From assembly GCF_000003605.2 (NCBI RefSeq), contig NW_003157232.1, positions 161,032 to 187,050 on the forward strand: a stretch of 26,019 nt of DNA. The letters are read 5' to 3'. Positions within the stretch are counted from its first letter, which is position 1; each line of letters starts with the position of its first letter. The notes under the pieces are model-generated. The model was not told the DNA's origin and did not search any database. It worked only from the letters and a program-made list of their open reading frames with translations. This document shows positions 1 to 10,770 of this stretch, one piece after another. The position numbers and the translations under genes were made by a program. Origin of the DNA: Saccoglossus kowalevskii. Taxonomy: Eukaryota; Hemichordata; Enteropneusta; Harrimaniidae.

Positions 1-381
1 AAAAACCGCAAGTGCAATTGCTTTGATAGTACATATATAGGTACTATATGTGGACCTCTCTCAGATTTGTTCATTTTGTAATGATATCTTTAATTCTCTA
101 ATTTTGGTGAATATTTTTGTCATTTTTGGTAAAAAGTGATATTTTCGACTTCTTGTTAAAAACCGCAAGTCCAATCGCATATATAGGTACTACATGTGGA
201 CCTCTCAGATTTGTTCATTTTGTGATGATATCTTCAATTCTCTAATTAATTTATTTTGGTGAATATTTTTGTAATTTTCGGTAAAAAGTGATATTTTCGA
301 CTTCTTGTTAAAAACTAAGTCCGATTCCTTTGATACTATTCATATTGTTCATTTTCTAATGATGTCTTCAGTTCTTTAATT
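1..381. repeat. Three-unit tandem repeat (about 155 bp period) in intron
   Basis: Two nearly full units (1-157 and 158-309) and a shortened third (310 to about 381) lie head to tail. Each begins with AAAAAC(CGC)AAGT and contains TTGTTCATTTT, a GATGATATCTTCAATTCT-like segment and, in units 1 and 2, GGTAAAAAGTGATATTTTCG. Unit 3 lacks the middle part and the end. The array lies upstream of the first visible exon of the doublecortin gene, so it is probably intronic. The segment 382-577 is AT-rich intron ending in an acceptor at 576-577. Confidence 0.85.
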
Positions 382-577
382 GAAATGTGCATTGCCGATA
401 GGCTGCTTGTTTTTCTTTCTATTACATTATCATTATCTTTCTATTACATATTCATAAGGCTTATGTTTGAATGCAATATTTAATTCTAAATTATTCTATA
501 TTATTGCATTTCATTTTCAATTTAACAAAAAGAACTGCATTGTTTGATATGATTTTAATAAATGTTATATTTTACAG

Positions 578-3500
578 AGGTAACAGCAGCCAATAAATCT
601 AATGTTTGCACATTTGCAGTATTAGGACACAAGTCAGCTGAACAGCCAGTAAGTACTGTATTTGCTCTATTAGTAGCGCATGTACAAACTATCAAGGTAT
701 TCCCATGGTCAAAATAATTAATACTTTATTCATTCAGTATATAACAAATACAATGTTTGGTTTAATGTGCTTCTATTTCAGATGTGCTTTTAATAGTGTA
801 AATACAGTAGTCATATGTTATGAATTGTTTTAATTTACTCTGTGCTGTTGATATGTTTGTTACTTGTTGAGGGTCTGTTCTTTGAGAAACATGCTGATTT
901 TAACATTCTTGACTCTGCATTACTTATGACCTTGCTTTTCTTATGACAGGGATATACAGTCTGTCTTTCAAACCGTGATTCAGATCCCACCATAGTATGT
1001 GTAGCCTGTGCTCGTGCCATGAGGGGCTACCAGAAATTAGAGAAGTTAGAGAGACAAGTTGAGTTTTCTTGTGCAGTTGGCACAGCTAAGGAAAGAGGCA
1101 TTAGGAATCTACGTGGATGTTTTCAGTGTCTTAATGGAAAGGTATGGGTGCATTTATTTTCTCTTGCGTGAAAACCAATAGAAACTAAGGAATAAATGTG
1201 TCAATTTGTCTGTGCTTTGGTGTTTCAATGTGTGTAAGTCATTGCAGTCATCAAGATTGAGATAAATCTTGTGTTATGCTCTCTGTTTAGGTTGATTTAT
1301 CCACGTATGAAGCTGAAAACACTCTCAGACACTGGCAGGAAGAACTGATAAGGCTACGTACTGTCTCTAATGCAAGAACCATCGCAAAGGAACTATCAGC
1401 GTATCAGCCTATACTGTCTGTACGTATTCTAGCTTTTAAGAATGGTGAGGGACGTACACAGCCACCTGAACTGATTGTTGGATCAAGCATCACTGGGGTA
1501 AATGCATTACTTTAATGTCTCTAATCTGGTATCTCAAGCATACTGCAAATTCAACCGGGAAGGCAGTATGGTGGTCATATTGATTGGCACATAGCATAGG
1601 TTGATGCCATCCTGACCTGCCCGAGTGCAAGACTTTGCATCATTCTTATGCCAACCTTATTAGTATACATCTTTTATAAAATGTCATGCCTGTATCATTG
1701 TTTTCATGTGTTTGAATGTGACGTAAAAATAAAGAAGATACCTGAAACACAACTGGGTGCATCTGTTTGCTGTCAGATTAATAATAATATGCATTATATT
1801 TTAGTTGTTAGACCAGTGCACGTATCGCCTTGGCTTGAATTCTGCTGCACGTCGTCTGTACACAGAAGATGGTAAATTGATATTATCCAAGGATGATTTG
1901 ATTCAGTGGGCCATGGATTGCCAGTCAGTAGCATCAAATAAAAAACCAAACTGAAGCAGATGTAGAGACACAAAACAGTCAAGGAGGTAAGTTTATCAAA
2001 GGTTTTGTTTTCTTTGGGGCATTATATTATTATAGTGACTTCATTCTACTGCTCTGAGCCAAAGTTGGCAAGTAAAATCAGTTGGTTTTAATGAGAAACA
2101 ATAATGATGACAATGTTGTTGGTACATAAAGTGCAGCGTGTTTTGCAACATCACACATGTATGCGGTATATTCATCCAGTCACAATGTACTACATGTAGC
2201 ACAGTTCACCATTAGTAACACTGAGTACACAGGTGTTGTAGGTACACTGAGTCTCTTTTCACTCAATTATACCCTGAATGGCAGTTTGATCATTGATTCT
2301 GCAAGGTATGAATCTGTCTATATAATGTTGCAGTAAAAAGATTTTAGTTTCACTCAGAATTACTGTCTTTTGTAGTCAAGCCAAACAGAGAACACAGGAA
2401 TGCAAGACCTAGTAGTGGCAGCTTGCAACGCAGAGGAAGTTTTGGAAGTGCCTCTGATCTGAGGACTGAAATCAATCTTCATGCTCTACTCAGACAACCA
2501 ATAGAAGTGTGGGTATCCAGTGGTGAACCGTTTGTCAAGCCAAAAAGTAAGACTGATAAGCATTTTTGTATTGCATTATAATGTTCAGTATAAAGCGTTT
2601 GTTTCATCATTGCCTTCTCTAATTGTTTTCACTCTTTCTTTCCAGCTGTTGATAAACTACGAGCTGTAAGCTCACAGCACAGAGAGGAAAGAACTGGTGT
2701 CAGTGTTGAACTGGACAAAGAAAAGCATGTACTCAGACAGATGCAAGGTAAAACATTATATGCATTCAGTGTACCCTTACTTTTCATCATTTTTAGTCCC
2801 CATTTGGACCTTTCACCTCTGCATCCATGCTTCCACACCTATATCTGTATGCTTGAGCCAGTTTTATTCAAACGTCACACACACATCATATCATACATAC
2901 ATATGCATTTGTTTCGTGATTCAATTCAAGATAGCCATTTTAGTGCTAAAAAAATTATTAAAATCAAGCATTTCTGCTATTCGGGAACTAGATCTTGGTC
3001 ATGCATGGACATATTTCATTCAAAATTGGTATGTCCATTGAACATAATGGTTTCTTGATGCTCATCATTTTCCCCCCAGATTTTATTCAAAATAGCTGAA
3101 TGATGACCATTTGTTTTTCAACTAATACTGGTTTTGGATCCATACTGCTATTTAAACATGACTGAACTAATCATGTTAAAAGTTTACACATATATCATGA
3201 ATCTGGTTCAAGATGGCTGATCATCATTTTCGTGCTAGAAATGCATTATGAACGTCATGGGTGGAATAAAAGAAAGAATCATAAAAATAAACAGGCTCCA
3301 CTTTCTGTCATGTCTGTCACATGAGCACAAATGAAAATTTAGCACTAATGTTGACAGTCACTAAAAACAGGAATTGTCATTGACTGACATAAATGTATGG
3401 GTGGCTGGCAAACTCTCCCATCATTGTCAGAAGTCCTGTTCTTAAAATTTGCTTTCTCAGAATACTGATAATTCAAACCCTGTAACAAAATGACGAACAT

Positions 3501-5649
3501 ATTATTTTAGATGAAAGGGTAGTTAAGTCTGTAGGATTGCTTTTTGCCTAAAAAAAAGTCTTTCTTATACCCTGTGAGGCATATTTGAGGTAAAAATGTC
3601 ATTTTTGTCAATCAACACAATAAAGATTGTAGCATAATACATTACCATGTTATAAATTGCAGCCTTCTTTCCATTTTTTATAGGGCGTCGTACACACAGT
3701 ATGACATACCCAGAGCTGATACCAACAATGGATACTGAAAATCCAGTATCAGTAGAAGGAGGTTGGACTCAGCCATCTTATCAAGAAAATAAGAAAGCAG
3801 CACAAGTACAAATGCTAGAGGTACAACAACTTCTGTCAAATTCAGGACTTATTGTTACTTCTTATTACAGTGGCAAACTTTTATTCTTCCATTCATCTAA
3901 TGAATCCCTCATAGCTGCCTTCCCTTCAGTAACAATAGTGCAGTCCAGAAATCAAACAGTCAATCAACTCTTTTCTGTACATTATCAGAATAAAATATTG
4001 AGAGTTGTAAATTTCTGTTTTCCATATTTCAGAATCACTTGCATGAAATGAAGGAACATCAGAGAAAGGTGGATCCCAATGTAACCCGAGCAAGTGATGA
4101 TTACGTGACCCAGAATTTGTATAAGCAATCAAACATGGTGAGTACAGGAAACCAATACTTTTAGTGGATGTCAACCTATTGACACATTTATTGCTGGAAT
4201 ACTATGCATAGCTATGTAGCTTGGATTTTGTGTGTATGTAAGGTATTTATAGTGTTGCAGAATTCTGTGTCATTTGTTTACTGGTTAGGTATGAGGAATT
4301 CTTTTCCTGGATTAAATTGCATTACTTTATTTTTAAAGGAATAGAGAGATTGTAAGGAAATTGACAGTTGTCAACATAAGAAGGTAGTTTGGTCAGAAAT
4401 GCACACTAATTGTAGATTTATTTTTGGCATTGCTCTACCATGTGCAATCTGTTAACTTCCACTTATGCATAAGACTGTAAAAACATAGCACTGGGTTCTT
4501 CTGTTGTGAACAGGTCATAAACATTTGAATGGTTTTAGTTGTACATTTGATGTTTTGAAAATCATGACATTCTGTGTGATTTCAGAAACGTGTTTATGTC
4601 TATGTCAATGGTGGTAATGCTGAGAGAGCTCTGTATGCATGGGGAGAAAACATTCAAGAACTATTGGACAGTGCTACTGAGAGAATGACTCTTCGTCTTC
4701 CTGCTAAAAAGCTGTACAGTCGTGATGGGCTGCTTATTCAACATTTTGATGATATTGAGAAGGATCAACTTTTAGCTGTATCTTGTGGAGAACCATTTAA
4801 GGATACTAGAGGTAAGACATAGTAATAGACACTTTAGATCAACAACTGATAATGAAAACTTTATTAATTTTCCTTGGAATATTTGGTGATTGTCACCGCA
4901 GTGCTGCACAAAATGTATTTCAATTTTTTTCATGTGTTATGTTAAGGGTGAAAATTCAAATTATGGTTTATGGGTGAATATTGTGAAACGTTGTAATCCA
5001 TATTCAAATTACAATTGTTGACGGCCCTGTCCTATTGTGTAGCAAATGGAGCTGTCTAATGTTGATTTTGTGGGCAATGTTTTTTCTGTGAAATTCATTT
5101 TCAATTAGATCCGAAGCAAAGGAATTGCATGAAATATTACGAAAATAGTGAATATTTGCATCATTGATCATTCTACACTACAAATTTCCTTAAGACATTT
5201 AGAAAGCAATATCTCAGTGGAATTTGATACATCATTATTGTTTTTCTGCATTCTACCTAATCTTGTGTTAGGTCTCATTCTGACCTCTATTAAGATCAGG
5301 GTGTTTCAAGACTTATCATAAAATTGTTTTTGTTGCACCAGGTAATAAACAAGACATAGAGAGAAAAGCTGAGTGGGGTCGTATACGAAAGAAAGATGGC
5401 CCACATGCTACAGATATCATAATATCAACTAATAAGAACACTTCAGTTGAGGTGAGTTTATTATTTCAGTTAATGCTTTAGCTCATTGTATTTGGTCTCT
5501 GTCAAACATTTGATCTTACATGTCTTAAAATGTGTTGTTATTTCCAGGTTGATCCCTTTGGACCACCTGTTCTAGCACTGGAGTCTAATGGTATTGAGAA
5601 AGAGCCACCGTTATTCAGCAGAACTCCACAACCTGACTTTTATTACTAA
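578..5649 (+). CDS. DCDC1: Doublecortin-domain protein, DCDC1-like (C-terminal part, 11 exons, 5' end outside window)
   Basis: Exons by splice signals and frame: 578-648, 950-1141, 1291-1497, 1805-1986, 2376-2546, 2646-2747, 3684-3820, 4033-4137, 4586-4811, 5342-5451, 5548-5649 (TAA). They give about 533 residues once one extra A at 1940-1945 is discounted. Two doublecortin (DCX) modules are visible. The first starts at VRILAFKNGEG, runs through LLDQCTYRLGL, ARRLYTEDGKLI and, after a Ser/Arg/Asn-rich insertion, PIEVWVSSGEPF. The second lies wholly in exon 4586-4811: RVYVYVNGG, ELLDSATERM, KKLYSRDGLLI, DQLLAVSCGEPF. DCX domains bind microtubules or tubulin in known family members, so a cytoskeletal or ciliary role is inference. 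The 578-1290 exons (Cys-rich, VCTFAVLGHK, YQKLEKLERQ) precede the DCX modules and match no domain I can name. The tail ends PQPDFYY. DCDC1 is preferred over DCX/DCDC2 because of the split domain and the VSSGEPF ends; the paralog choice is less certain than the family. Confidence 0.75.
1940..1954 (+). other. Frame disruption in DCX exon (A6 run then in-frame TGA)
   Basis: Exon 1805-1986 enters in phase 0 (LLDQCTYR...) and meets TGA at 1952-1954, just after the A6 run at 1940-1945. The following exon (2376-2546) is open only if this exon ends in phase 1. Its length of 182 would end in phase 2, whereas 181 would end in phase 1. Reading the run as five A restores an open frame (NKNQTEADVE...) up to the strong donor GGAG|GTAAGT at 1986/1987. 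This is either a sequence error in a homopolymer or a real allele that truncates the protein inside its first DCX domain. Confidence 0.8.
2748..3683. repeat. Intron with degenerate internal repeats
   Basis: This is the longest intron of the doublecortin gene. Loosely repeated segments occur about 120-160 bp apart: TTCAAGATAGCCATTTTAGTGCT (near 2925-2947), TTCAAAATAGCTGAATGATG (near 3086-3105) and TTCAAGATGGCTGATCATCA (near 3207-3226), with nearby CATTTT and GTGCTA words. They look like decayed copies of one unit. The overlapping open frames here (2697-3058) show no protein similarity I recognise and are read-through of the exon at 2646-2747. Confidence 0.4.
4812..5341. other. Ordinary introns of the doublecortin gene
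   Basis: The intron 4812-5341 and the other introns longer than 300 bases (649-949, 1498-1804, 1987-2375, 4138-4585) are AT-rich. Their donor and acceptor sites are clear (for example AGAG|GTAAGA at 4811/4812 and CACCAG|GTAAT at 5341/5342). I see no further gene, RNA or mobile element in them. Confidence 0.6.
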
Positions 5650-5905
5650 GATGCAACTGATATTTTTCCTGTAGTACAGTAATTCACTTAGACTTTGATT
5701 TAATAACTTGTCAACTAATCTGAATTATGGTTTTGTGTACTCCTTCAGGGTTGAGTTCCTGTAAATGTACAAGTTTCTCTGTGTACTTTCACTATGATGG
5801 GTTATATACCTTTTCACTCACACATGTATGCATTACAAATGTTTATAATATGAAATACACATGCAATCGAATGGTAAATAATTACATACTGGTAAAATCA
5901 GCAAC

Positions 5906-5957
5906 AATAAAATAAATAATCTTCATGTATGTTTTGCTTGCTGCAGATTGAAATAAA
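5906..5957 (+). promoter_or_regulatory. Candidate poly(A) signals after DCDC1-like gene
   Basis: AATAAA occurs at 5906-5911, overlaps again at 5911-5916, and recurs at 5952-5957, about 260-310 bases after the stop codon at 5647-5649. This is a reasonable 3' UTR length. The region is AT-rich, so chance occurrences are possible. Confidence 0.45.
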
Positions 5958-7849
5958 GTCACGAGATGAAATTAAATCGCTAAAAATAAAAAATAAAAGT
6001 TCTGTACTTGATCAATACATTATACTAGTATAATAATTAATGTCATAAATATGTGAGAATGCAGCTACTTTGACAAAGTGCCAAATGTTCAATTTCACAT
6101 TATTTTTACATTACAATGGCTGTATAGTCTGCATTTGTTCTCATCCATACTTGTGCATGGATAAGTAACAGCAAAATACTTGCTTGTCATTCCTATTTTT
6201 AACATAAATTAATTGAAAAATACAAGGTCAACAGTTTGCTGCAAATGGTCATATGTAGTTCTGTTTATAATTCCAGGCACATAGGTGTAAACTTAAAATT
6301 TAATATATTAATTATTTGTTCATAAGCATAATAGAAAACTACCCCACCTGAAGAATTTACAGCTATGGTTCTTTTACCTGAAAGTTGGATTGAATGAGTT
6401 TGAAAATGTTTGCCTGAATTGTCTGCATATTTGGTTTGATGACCTATTTTTTAAATAAAAAAGGACCATTTGACTGTGTCTGATCTCGTATGACATCTAA
6501 TCTCGTATGTACTTGAGTATTTTCGTTAACCTAGTGTTCTAGTCTAGAATGACTGCAAACATATTTCCTGATTTGAAAATTCACCAAATATGCTATTCAA
6601 ATTCTTTTTTCAAAAATGTTGATCAACCCCTGCAGACAACATAAAATTATTTCTCTTTGATCCCAAATTAACAAAGAAAATTCATAAAAACTAAATAAAA
6701 CAAGTGCAAAATATTGTGGTGAGAGAAGAATAACCCCAGTGGAAATTTCACTACTAAAAAAATCAGCAATTTCAAGACAATTTGTCTTGTAAAAATTAAA
6801 GGAATTTACAGTATAATTCCTTCCTTGTTTACATAAATCATATATCTTCACATCACTAACATGGAACAGATAGAAACAATATTTAAAAAAATTAATTTCT
6901 CAAACGAAATATTTCATTTTTTTCCCCAAAATAAACTTGATGTATATTTTCCGAATTCTAGATTTATTCTTGTTTATTTTGTACAAAGCATGTTAAAGTA
7001 TTTAACTGTTTTTATGTGCATTTCTATTGTTTCAGAGATTTGTAAACAATACTCATTATTTTTTTTTATTGAATTCAGAAAAATAACTTTTCAAAAATGT
7101 ATAATTGTTAAGGATAGCTGTACATATTTCTTAAAATTGGCAGATTTTATTTTTGAATTTGTTTAATCTATTGATGGACCCATTTTAATTATATGTCCTA
7201 GTTGATAATATATCTGTCAGGCTTTTTTTCATTAGATGCTTTTACTATGATGTCTGCAGCCATTTCATTTTATAATTTGTATAAAATAGTTTCTCAATAA
7301 AAGCTTGGCTTTACTCGTATCATGTGTTTCTTTTGATGTTATTTTTGAGTGTGAAATTACTATGACTATATTTTCATCTTCTAAATAAATTCTGTCTTTC
7401 AAAATGTGTACTGGTGAAAAAGCAATAACATTTTAAAGTTGCATTTCCTCTTTATATTTTCGACAGAGAATTCCTGTAATCATCATAACGGCTTTCTGTT
7501 TTATTTTGTTCATGGGAAATTTTATCAAACAAAACTCTAAAAAATAAATAAGGGAAGCCATACAAACAACAAAGTATACACATACAAAAGACCTTGAGTG
7601 ATTACTTCAATGAAAAATATGTTTGGTCATGAGACATAATGAAATTGTGTCTGTCAAGTGCAAGTTAGCTTTAGTGCTCCAATATTGTCTAACCAACAGA
7701 TAATCATTCATCACAGTGATCACAATATTCAGAGGGAGGTGTTCTGTATATACCGGTAATAGAAGTAGTAATGCAATAGTAATGCATACCACACTGCTAT
7801 AGGAGTTTCAATTTAAGAGTGATGATGGTGAACAAACTAGATGAAATGC
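5958..7849. other. Intergenic or distal 3' UTR, with a second poly(A) signal at 7296-7301
   Basis: This stretch is very AT-rich and has no convincing coding region. The open frame at 6861-7166 is Phe/Ile/Lys-rich low-complexity translation of AT-rich DNA. AATAAAAGCTTGG at 7296 is followed within 40 bases by a GT-rich stretch, the arrangement of a real cleavage site, so it may be a distal poly(A) site of the doublecortin gene. Nothing else stands out. Confidence 0.4.
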
Positions 7850-8110
7850 GACGACATCAGTGAAATGAGTTCAAACCAACTCAATCCTTCTTGGATGATT
7901 TATTTAGTGTTTTATTTAATTAGTTGCATCAGACAGTGCGGGACAATGAGCAATCCAACTTTCTTCACGTGGGGTCATTCATGTCATGAACTGTATTGAT
8001 CAATGAACATTTCCATTCAAATTAAATTGGTGAATATTGAAGTACCCGTATAATTAGACCGACCTAGTTAGAACATTCATAAACAGAAGGTGCCGATTAT
8101 AATCCATAGT
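7850..8110. repeat. Left arm of a diverged inverted repeat
   Basis: The core 7925-7988 is the reverse complement of 10610-10673, with 61 of 64 positions equal by my alignment. Weaker similarity continues toward 8100 (paired with about 10490): CTAACTAGGTC and AATTTGAATGGAAATG occur in the matching order in both arms. The arms are about 2.6 kb apart. This is either the terminal repeats of an old mobile element or two copies of one short element in opposite orientation. Outer ends are approximate. Confidence 0.8.
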
Positions 8111-9020
8111 ATTGGACTGCTTAATGTACATATGCAGAATTTTGAAGTGTACAAGGGAACTAAATAAATACAATACCGGTAAACCATGGATTTTTGAAAA
8201 GGGATACAAGTAATCTAGTTCAAATAAAAAAAAAATATCGGTAGTTCAAATTAGTTTTAGTACGTGTATAGTTGCACAAATCCAGTGTTAATCTACTATA
8301 GTTACCGGGTATCCAAATCTAGAGCACATTAACATGCGATAGTCGTATTTTTTTCAGTTGGAACACGGTTACGAGAAGAAGTGGTTGGAAGAACAAATAA
8401 CGTTTTGTCCATGTCCGATTAATTATGTATGCAAGACATGCCTATATCTTACTTGGTTTTGAGGTAACTATTAATACATTGGACAATTAATTTTCACAAC
8501 AAGCTAGACATAATTTAATGATTTTAATCATTGGTACCAAAGAATTGTAATAAGAATGAATGAAGTGTATCTGGAGAATTAAACCAGGGGTATTGTCTAT
8601 GTACTTGTTACTTTGATAACCCAATGGTATTTAAAGTCACATTTTTACCCATGTGTGACACCTTTCTAACTTGGCTGCAATATTTTAGAATATATTTTAA
8701 TAAACATTGAACATAAATTACTTATGGACTGAGTCTCATAATCATGGTTTCTCACAAGTGTTTAATACATGTAACCAAGAACATAGTTTACCTTGAAATG
8801 TATATGGTATGATACATTTCAAATGAAAATTACGACGTTTTTTTAGAACATAGAGTAAAAGTGTTTACCAAGTGGTAACCAGTCATCTTATTCATTTAGT
8901 AAAAGTGGCGTGTATTCATTTATGTGCAGAAGTATTACCAGGTAATACGTATGTCACTGGTCTAACACAGAACCAATATATATTTCCATAATTTGATGAG
9001 CTTTCCTATTAATATCATTT
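8111..9020. other. Intergenic, nothing recognised
   Basis: The sequence is AT-rich with no open frame of note. It lies between the left inverted-repeat arm and the LTR-like insertion. Several ACCGGTA or TACCGG words occur (for example near 8176), but I cannot assign them to a structure. Confidence 0.5.
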
Positions 9021-9028
9021 TAGCATGT

Positions 9029-9313
9029 TGTCACGGTTACTAACCGAGATTTTGTTAACATTTTCAACTCACGTATATTGACTATGGGTGTATTTTGCAC
9101 GAATGATTCATGGGACATGGCCGAAATTCATTTCGACGGCTCACAAGTGCTATTTTACTTTTCTTGAGTTCATTTTCATTTCTTGTATCCAGATGTCTTA
9201 AATATTTATTTCATTACAGTTATATTTGTTTAGTAAGTTCACACCTTTGTATCTCGTACCTCAGACTTGTAATACTAGTCTCGTACACAATAAAGTTGAA
9301 GCCACCGTAACAG
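9029..9313 (+). mobile_element. Solo-LTR-like insertion flanked by an 8-bp duplication
   Basis: The block starts TGTCACGGT (9029-9037) and ends ACCGTAACA (9304-9312). These are inverted matches at 8 of 9 positions and carry the TG...CA ends of long terminal repeats. AATAAA at 9289-9294 lies about 18 bases before the end, like an LTR poly(A) signal. TAGCATGT occurs on both sides (9021-9028 and 9314-9321), which suggests target duplication. One base (G9313) lies between the CA end and the right duplicate, and 8 bp is longer than typical Gypsy or BEL duplications. A short DNA transposon is therefore an alternative. No internal retroviral genes are present. The open frame at 9110-9310 is incidental. 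Confidence 0.6.
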
Positions 9314-9321
9314 TAGCATGT

Positions 9322-9957
9322 TAACAAAGAAGTTTTATTTAACCACGCTGTCCATTATCAGGGGGTAATTCTCTTACTCTCGGGTTCTCCACACTTGCCA
9401 GGGGGGAATCTCGTCTCTGTCTCTATATCTCGTCCCCTTGAGGTGCGGGATCGGGAAAGTCAAAGTCACTTATACTTTACAGTCAAATAAGACACACACA
9501 GCGAAATACGTTTCAGCTCTCGTCTTAGTCGGTCAATAGAGCACTCTATAAGACACAGCGCCCTGGGGAAAAATCCCCAAGACTATCGCAAGGCTGACCC
9601 AAGACTAGCCCAAGACTGGACTGCCTCAAGGCTCGCCCAGGACTGGACTTAGACTGCGTCTATCGTAGAGTACTTGCCAAAACCAACTCAAACTCTCTTT
9701 ATTCATTTTCAAAACTCTAACCAATTACAAAACAGTAAAAAGACTCTAGGGCGTAACCTTCAATCATAAAGCCAATCACACTAAGTACTGAATACGTCAT
9801 ATCTTTTGATTAATCGTTCACTACATTAATAACTACGAATACCAACTGTCAGAATTAATAGTCCGAATAGCGACGGTTATCTCGTAATTAGTTCCAAATC
9901 ACTGAGCCAAGTTCCGTCCAAAACTTCACATGGCCTAAACGATGACAGACATAACAC
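9322..9957 (-). mobile_element. Possible LTR or other element remnant, GC-richer block
   Basis: Base composition changes clearly from the AT-rich surroundings. Read on the minus strand, the block ends GGTTAAATAAAACTTCTTTG then TTAACA, resembling the R-U5 end of an LTR with a poly(A) signal (plus-strand TTTATT at 9334-9339). Inside are a perfect 6-bp stem (TGGGGA/TCCCCA, 9564-9579) and degenerate short repeats of CCCAAGACT about 9577-9655. The far boundary (near ATAACA, about 9951-9956) is a guess and I found no clean target duplication. Confidence 0.3.
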
Positions 9958-10263
9958 AGCAATTCGCTAATAATCAGCTAATTAAGTCGGTCAACAGATA
10001 CGCAAAAACAAATTCATGACACCATTGCAAGACAACGATAAGTATGGCCTCTTTAATTTTAATTTTCTTCTCTCTGGATTCCTTCTCGTGTGTACATTGG
10101 GGGTTACAACAAGTCCGCTTAAAAATGAGTGCTCATAACTGAAATCACAGTTTGACCGACAATATTTAATTATCATGTTTGTACTTAACTTTATGGATTT
10201 TTATCTTGCATTGTCCAGAACACATTCAGAAGACCTTATCATTAACTACAAATAGTTAATCAT

Positions 10264-10285
10264 TAACCAAATATGCAATATTTGG
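10264..10285. repeat. Short perfect palindrome
   Basis: ACCAAATAT-GCA-ATATTTGGT forms 9-bp arms around a 3-base centre. It lies in AT-rich intergenic DNA between the two inverted-repeat arms. No role can be assigned. Confidence 0.5.
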
Positions 10286-10489
10286 TTGTCTTTCGAAACA
10301 TATTCGCGTAAAACATACGTATTCGTACAACTGTATTTGGTCTATTTTAATCTGAATTAAAAGTATCATATGTTTATCTGCATGTCTATGTATCTTTACT
10401 TCTATCACCCACGATTTATGAGTATTTTCAACTACATGAAATATTTTGTTTTGTCGACATGTTCAAACTTTCTGCATCTGGACATCGGC

Positions 10490-10770
10490 GTTATCGTAAT
10501 CGTCATTTGCCCTTCTTTTAGTCATTGTGGGCATCTAACTAGGTCAGCGAAGTTATGTGGCATTCACGAAGTTAATTGTCAATTTGAATGGAAATGCATC
10601 AATACTGGTCATGACATGAATGACCTCACGTGAAAAAAGCTGGATTGCTCATTGTCCCGCACTGTCTGATGCAGCAAACACTAACCGATTCATTATACAG
10701 GAAAGAAAAGATTGGATAAGTTTAAAGCATATTCATTTCGCTGCCTTTGTCAAAAGAATAATGTCTACGA
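10490..10770. repeat. Right arm of a diverged inverted repeat
   Basis: Partner of 7850-8110. The core 10610-10673 begins CATGACATGAATGACC and ends CTGTCTGATGCA. Similarity fades on both sides, with an apparent 6-base gap after GGAAATG at 10591-10597. Two overlapping open frames (10370-10633 and 10620-10901) cover this arm. The left arm does not keep either of them open, so the conserved unit is DNA rather than protein. Confidence 0.8.

Noticed and set aside
2697-3058. Two overlapping plus-strand frames of 105-114 codons
   Set aside because: They start in the 2646-2747 exon in other frames and run into the intron. There is no domain and the composition is intron-like.
3701-4051. 116-codon open frame taken as one coding exon
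   Set aside because: Only 3701-3820 is exon (starting at 3684). The frame then runs through an intron (3821-4032) with GAG|GTACAA and TTTCAG|AAT boundaries, and the continuation into the exon at 4033 is in phase when spliced.
6861-7166. 101-codon plus-strand frame
   Set aside because: Phe/Ile/Lys-rich translation of very AT-rich intergenic DNA without motifs or splice context.
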